A DNA stretch of 64,000 bases, from assembly GCA_033002965.1 (NCBI GenBank), contig JAURVB010003128.1:124001-188000 (forward strand), in the 5' to 3' direction. Source of the DNA: Piper betle. Taxonomy: Eukaryota; Streptophyta; Magnoliopsida; Piperales; Piperaceae. The stretch's first letter is position 1, and each line of letters opens with the position of its first letter. The notes under the pieces were generated by a model. It saw only the letters and a program-made list of their open reading frames with translations. It was not told the origin of the DNA and made no database searches. The position numbers and the translations under genes are program-made. This document shows positions 58,409 to 64,000 of this stretch, in pieces.

Positions 58409-59558
58409 CGCAAGCCAAGATCTATCATCGATTCCATTATTGATGCTTGATCGATTTGTTCTTGTGGGGGAATTTGATAAGCTAGGCATAAAAATTAATC
58501 CAAACTAATAAGAAGCCAAAGCCCATTACGTACTAGGACGGAAATATTTGTATCAGCAAACATAACATTGTTTGGTCTCGAGCCTGTTTGGTTGATCACC
58601 ATTCGTCTACTCAAGTTCTCCTGTTTAAACCTTCTTTAATTGAGATCATCATTTTGTTTATTTTTTTTATTTTTTTAGAAATGGGCAAGAACAAATGTTT
58701 GGAATATAAAATAAAGAAAAAAATGTCTTTGAAATGCCTTTAGAATTTGTTTCGACTTGTTTGGTATTAGACATTAAATAATGTGTATGTTTTTTTATAA
58801 TTAGTTGTAAATAGTGTTAAAAAATAATAATAAAAATGTGTTCTAATGATGATTTTACATGATAAAATAATAATTTTGTACTCAAACAAACTATTTGTTG
58901 TATAATTTGTTAGACTAAATATTTACTCTCTAAAGATTGTTAGAAAAACAAATTTATTGTCTAAAGATTTTTAAACAAAAAATTTGTTGTCTTAAAAATT
59001 ATTAGATCTCGGTAGCACATGTGTTGATGTTGAGGGATGATGGTGCCAAACTACAATAAAGTAAACATTGACCAAGCCCGAGTTATGGAAATCATGCTCT
59101 CTTTGAGACAGCTTGTTTGTCCCATTGAACTCGAACAATCGATTTAATCTCATGACGGGTTGGATTGCCACCATAGGCAACTATCTTCGATATAAAGACA
59201 TTAAACCTATCACCTTGGAAAACATCTAAATTTATTTTTTCTTACACAAACAATCAAAATTTATCTTTGACTTTACGACTTCATGTCGGAGCAATCAGAT
59301 AGCTATATTTTATATATTGACATTATAAACTCATGATAGTGTGACCTTACTATCAAAAAATATAGTAGATATTGGATTAGACCGTAGAGAACCTGTAAAA
59401 ATATATTTACAAACTATTTTACCTCTTTACCCGCTACAGTTAAAACATGAATTTAGATTTTGATAGTGAATGTGTAACGCAAGTTTTTTCTTCGAAAACC
59501 AAGATACTCCAACTCCACCCGAGGTATAAATCGACCCACTTGTAGGATTATTGAGACC
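58409..59558. other. spacer without a recognised gene
   Basis: AT-rich, with the 3' flank of the polygalacturonase relic at the left. No supported feature. Confidence 0.5.
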
Positions 59559-59953
59559 GTTACAAATGGTTAAGACATTAGTTATCAGAAATTAATAGTG
59601 AACCAAATGAGTGATTTAAATAATCAAGTACAATAAAAGTTATGGCTGTATCACACTTATTGTAAGTAAAACCATATCACACTTATTGTGGTCAATTCAA
59701 TTTATGGATGATAACCGACAAATTCATGTGTTAGTTATGTCAACACAAGTAACTTACTGTTACAAATGGTCAACACACGAGTTATCAGAAATTAATAGTG
59801 AACTAAACGAGTGATCTAAATTATCAGGTACAATAAAAGATAAAACTGTATCACACTTATTGTAAGTAAAACTATATCACACTTATTATGGTCAATCCAA
59901 TTTTTGGATGACAACTAACAAATTCATGTGATTAGTTATGTCAACACAAGTAA
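59559..59953. repeat. tandem duplication, 200-bp unit
   Basis: GTTACAAATGGT begins at 59559 and again at 59759, and the two units share long stretches in order: AGTTATCAGAAATTAATAGT, CTGTATCACACTTATTGTAA and TTAGTTATGTCAACACAAGT. Divergence is modest. Each unit holds a further internal echo (ATATCACACTTATT twice). Confidence 0.9.
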
Positions 59954-60039
59954 TTTTGTGCAATACAATCTAAGAAAACTTGACTATATTTTATAGAAAA
60001 ATATCTAACATAATTTATAAGAAGTTGAACTATTTACTC

Positions 60040-61300
60040 CTTTAACATAATTTATATGAAGTGTAATTATCTTCATTACTTCCTTATTCACACTTAAATA
60101 TGTTAATTTCGTCATAATGAGTTCTATATAACGATTAATAAATATACTAAGAGTATTCACACTTAAAGATGGTAACTTCGTCATAATAAATTATATATAA
60201 AGATTAATAAATAATACTAAGAGGAGTTACATGATTTTCAATTAGATTAATGACTCACTTAACTAACTATAGGGTTAACTAGTTAATAGTTAACTCAACT
60301 CGAGTCTATTTTTTTATCCAATGATTTTACAATACAAATACATTCTTTACGTTATAATTTCTAAAGAATCATTATGAGGAATATTTAAATAAATTTAACA
60401 ATATAATTTAAATACAAAACATATAGTATTAGATGCCTTTGCTAAAATGTTTAAGCCAGTATTTGTAACTAAATGTAGGACTGCTAAACGAGTGAGTGAT
60501 GCTAAGTTCAGCATGTGCTTGAACTCAACTCGAATAACTCGAAATTAGTTCGAACTCAACTCGAGATCGGTGAGTTTTGAATATATATGCTCGAAGTTAG
60601 CTCGAATATTTTTTATGTTGTTCGAGCTCATCTCGAGCTCAAATATACTTAAACTGTTTAATTTTCAAAAGCTTGAAATCAGCTCATTTGAGATCTCAAA
60701 ATTAGCTCGATTATAAAGTCAAAAGTAGTTCGGCTCGCTCGCTCATGTTATTTAAAATTTTGATAACTTGAACAATATTTAACTTTGAAATACAACTCAC
60801 TTGTGTTAATTTAGTTATGCACCAATATGATAACTTATACAATATTTAAAATTTTGTTTGTAAAAATGGGTTTGTGAGGTGACAATTAGTAACTAATTAA
60901 TTATAGTTGTATTTTCAGTTGAAACATCCCAATGCCCATTTTATCAATATTAATACAAATTGTAATAAATTTTTTATGTGTTTAAATTTTTTTTGTAATA
61001 GTCCGAGATTTTAGCCTTTATGGTTGAGCATGTAAATACCTTCTGATTAACGTGAATTTAGCTTCAGCTGAAACAAAAAATTAACTAGAATTTAATCATA
61101 ACAGAATTGAATAAAAAGTAATTTTGTCAGTCATTTAGAAAGATGGTTGCAACAGCAATCCCTAATATACGTAGTTAATCTTGCCACAGTATTAATTTTT
61201 AACTTTGATTTGATTGTTAATCATTACCTGCTTTACTTAGTTTATCCTTATTAAAGAGATATAGACAGACTCCAAAATTTTCTAAGTTAGAATGACCCAT
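60040..61300. repeat. AT-rich long repeat, copy 3
   Basis: Same family as 52640-55745: GTTAACTAGTTAATAGTTAA at about 60274, followed by the CTCGA-rich block (60490-60735) and the same downstream sequence (TTTGTTTGTAAAAATGGGTT). Confidence 0.85.
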
Positions 61301-61352
61301 CATAAAAGAGAAATTATGAAAATAATATTTACACATTGAATTCTACACCTTT

Positions 61353-62375
61353 ATTTTTATTATTTTCCATGTATTACAACTTTTTGCATTTATCTTTTCT
61401 TATCAGACTAGCAGAGTAAGATTTGTGTTCGATGATGAGGCACTTGTGAGTAACTTTCTGTCAAGATTTAGCAGTCACTCCTTGTTTTGTCATTTGTTGA
61501 CTAGGTCTCTATTAGTCACTCATATTTGTTTGTTAAGTAGGTCTCTGTTTGGTTGCACGATTATGCCTTGATTATGTTACAATTTTTTTCCTTTACAGAT
61601 TATGATATAAGTGGTAACACCTTTTATATATATTGAACGTGATCCATTTATGAATGAATTTCTCCATTCTTTAACCTGGTAAAGCTAGTTGTTTTTCACT
61701 TATTTGTTTGGTGGTTAAAAATTCAATGCAACATTGTTTTATTGTAAAGCCTATGCTATATCTTGCTCTGTAATCTCAGGAGCAGTGTCAGCATGATTGT
61801 GATTGAATAGAAGCGAATAGCAGGATTTCATTTCATGTTTGTTTGTGCTTAACTTCTATATGTCAACACTCCCGGAGGTGAAGATTGGGGATCACCTGTC
61901 GAACTCGGTATACCGGAATTCTCTTCAAACTATGGTTTAGGCTGTCATATTATTTTAATTTTAATTCATACATGATTAGTTCTTAATCAAAAATCCCCCC
62001 CCCCCCAAAAACTCATGTTTTGTTGAAAGTAAGTATTTTGGTCGGTAATGTAATTAATCATTGATTACAAGAACTTCTTTCCCTTGTCGGAGTCCTCAAT
62101 TTTCATTGTAAAACGTATGTTGATTTTATTTGATACAAGAAGAACGATTGCCCTTCTTCTATGTTCCACCATCTTTGAAGAAAGTCATATTATAATGCGT
62201 AAGGTAATCATCCAAACTATTACTTTTGTTTATAATTTTTTATGGCTATTAAATAGAATTTATGGTAGGTTATGTTTGGGATAAGCTTTTTCTTACAAGT
62301 ATTTTTACTACACATGTAACCACTTCCCTTTTCATACCCTAATCAGAACGTTATTTAGTTGAAACTAAAACTTAA
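61353..62375 (+). pseudogene. partial duplicate of the DUF3119 gene and its 3' flank
   Basis: The segment reproduces 50333 onward. Exon 5 is copied at 61407-61445 with one amino-acid-changing difference in its middle. Exon 6 starts at 61875 but its acceptor CAG is now CGG, and after about 20 bases the sequence jumps to the equivalent of 52088, a deletion of roughly 0.9 kb that removes the rest of exon 6 through exon 8. Another roughly 0.3 kb is missing from intron 5 near 61686, and an extra piece stands near 61480-61530. The copy continues through the downstream C-run (61996-62006). It cannot encode a protein. Confidence 0.92.
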
Positions 62376-64000
62376 TATTATAACGATGTTAACTTCGTTA
62401 TAATGAATTCTATATAAAGATTAATAAATAATACTAAGAGGAGTTACATGATTTTTAATTAGATTAATGACTCTCTTGACTACCCATATGGTTAACTAGT
62501 TAACAGTTAACCCATCTCAGGTTACACAATAAATGTAATTACCTTCATTACTTCCTTATTCACTGTTAAAGATGTTAACTTCATCATAATGAATTTTATA
62601 TAAAGATTAATAAATAATACTAAGAGTATTTATACTTAAAGATGTTAACTTCGTCATAATAAATTCTATATAAATATTAATAAATAGTACTAAGAGGAGT
62701 TACATTATTTTCAATTAGATTAATGACTCTCTTAACTACCCATAAGGTTAACTAGTTAACAGTTAATCCAACTCAAGTCTGTTTTTTCCCCAAGGATTTC
62801 ACAATACAAATACATTCTTTATGTTAAAATTTCTAAAGAATCATTATAAGGAATACTTAAATATATTCAATAATACATTTTAAATACAAAACATATGATA
62901 TTAGATGCCTTTACTAAAATGTTTAAGCATGTATATATAACTGAATGTAGGATTGTTAAACAAGTGAGCAAGCCAAGCTCAGCTTGTGCTTGAACTCAAC
63001 TCGAATAATTCGATGTTCGTTCGAATTTGATTCGAGATTGAACGATTTTTAAACATATATGGTCGAAATCGACATGAGCATTTTTTATATTATTCGAGCT
63101 CAAATATACTTTAACTGTTTAATTTTAACAAGCTTGAAACCAGCTCATTTAGGATCTCGAAATTTGCTTTATGATAAGGTCAAAAGTAGCTCAGCTTGCT
63201 CGCTCGAACTCGACTTGAGATTAATGAGTTTTGAGCATACATGCTCGAAATTGATTAGAATATTTTTTATATTGTTTGATGTCGTCTCGAGCTTAAATAT
63301 ACTTAAACTGTTTCATTTTCACAAGCTTGAAATCAGCTCATTTGGGATATCAAAATTAGCTCGATTATAAGGTCAAAAGAGCTCGGCTCGCTCGCTCGTG
63401 TTATTTAAAATTTTTATAACTTGTACAATATTTAAAATTGAAATACAACTCGCTTGTGTTAATTTAGTTATGCACCGGTATGATAACTTGTACAATATTT
63501 AAAATTTTGCTGGTAAAGATGGGTTTGTGAGGCGACAATTAGTAACTAATTAATTGTAGTAGTATTTTAAGTTGAAATGTCCCAATGCCCATTTTATCAA
63601 TATTGATACAAATTCTAATAGATTTTTAATGTGTTAAAAAAATTATAATAGTCTTTGATTTTAGCCTTTATGATTGAGCATGTAAAAGCCTTCTAATTAA
63701 TTTGAATTTAGATTCTGTTGAAAAAAAATTAACCAATGTTTTATCATAATAGAATTTAATAAAAAGTAATTTTGTCGGTCATTTAGAAGGATGGTTGTAA
63801 AAACAATCCCTAATGTACATAATTGATCTTCCCACAGTATTAATTTTTAACTTTGAATTTTAATTTTAATGTTGATCATTGTCCGCTTTACTTAGTTAAT
63901 CCCTATTGAAGCCATATAGGCATGACTCCAAAATTGACCAAAATATAGTTAGATTTACCATTCATAAAAAAGAAATTACGAATATAGTATCTACACTTCG
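62376..64000. repeat. AT-rich long repeat, copy 4, runs off the window
   Basis: It follows the duplicated gene piece as copy 1 follows the original, with GTTAACAGTTAACCCA at about 62497, a second block at about 62756, and an enlarged CTCGA-rich part (62950-63400, itself partly doubled). It extends past the right edge. Confidence 0.85.

Noticed and set aside
1..64000. CRISPR arrays, bacterial operons or prophage
   Set aside because: The repeats seen lack regular spacer structure and all recognisable genes are plant nuclear genes with introns.

Overview
This is nuclear DNA of a flowering plant. The genes have plant-type introns (GT..AG, U-rich), several products are plastid-targeted, and most of the sequence is decayed transposable elements (TEs). 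Very GC-rich first exons (SARD4-like, SPX) beside AT-rich introns and spacers suggest a monocot, probably not a grass; this is inference. I see no CRISPR array, operon or other prokaryotic feature, and no confident tRNA or rRNA gene.

Layout. 1-3085: 3' part of a decayed Ty1/copia element (+), ending in its LTR. 3086-6600: spacer holding the 5' end of a phospholipase D alpha gene (-). 6601-11867: a complete but dead Ty1/copia element (-) with two LTRs and a CTAAT target duplication. 13385-13826: a short non-autonomous Helitron. 16563-17373: an intact SHINE/WIN1-type ERF gene. 18123-20215: a hAT-type element. 21440-26760: an old long LTR split by a 2.86-kb solo LTR of the same family (TTCAC duplication). 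27890-30132: a hAT transposase remnant, a FAR1/MULE-like scrap and a short hAT element with a perfect 8-bp duplication. 33105-34109: an intact SARD4-type gene (-). 35570-37880: unclassified degenerate repeat. 39049-40900: an SPX-domain gene with one frameshift. 42790-45118: an inverted-repeat element full of palindromes. 46728-48604 (-) and 48898-51683 (+): a divergent pair of plastid-protein genes, BSD2 and a DUF3119 protein, whose start codons are 293 bp apart; none of their exons appears as a long ORF, and I assembled both by following splice sites. 52640-64000: copies of an AT-rich repeat, a polygalacturonase pseudogene (56142-58408), and a second damaged copy of the 3' half of the DUF3119 gene.

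The genes do not form one pathway. Known family roles are cuticle control (WIN1/SHN), pipecolate synthesis in immunity (SARD4), phosphate sensing (SPX, with a PHR1-type P1BS site upstream), Rubisco assembly (BSD2), an unknown plastid membrane role (DUF3119), pectin hydrolysis (dead polygalacturonase) and lipid signalling (PLD fragment).

I found no convincing previously undescribed system. The least explained signal is one sequence module (a GC-rich block followed by a TTGACTCGAGTC-like palindrome and an A/T-rich tail) shared by three structurally unrelated mobile elements.
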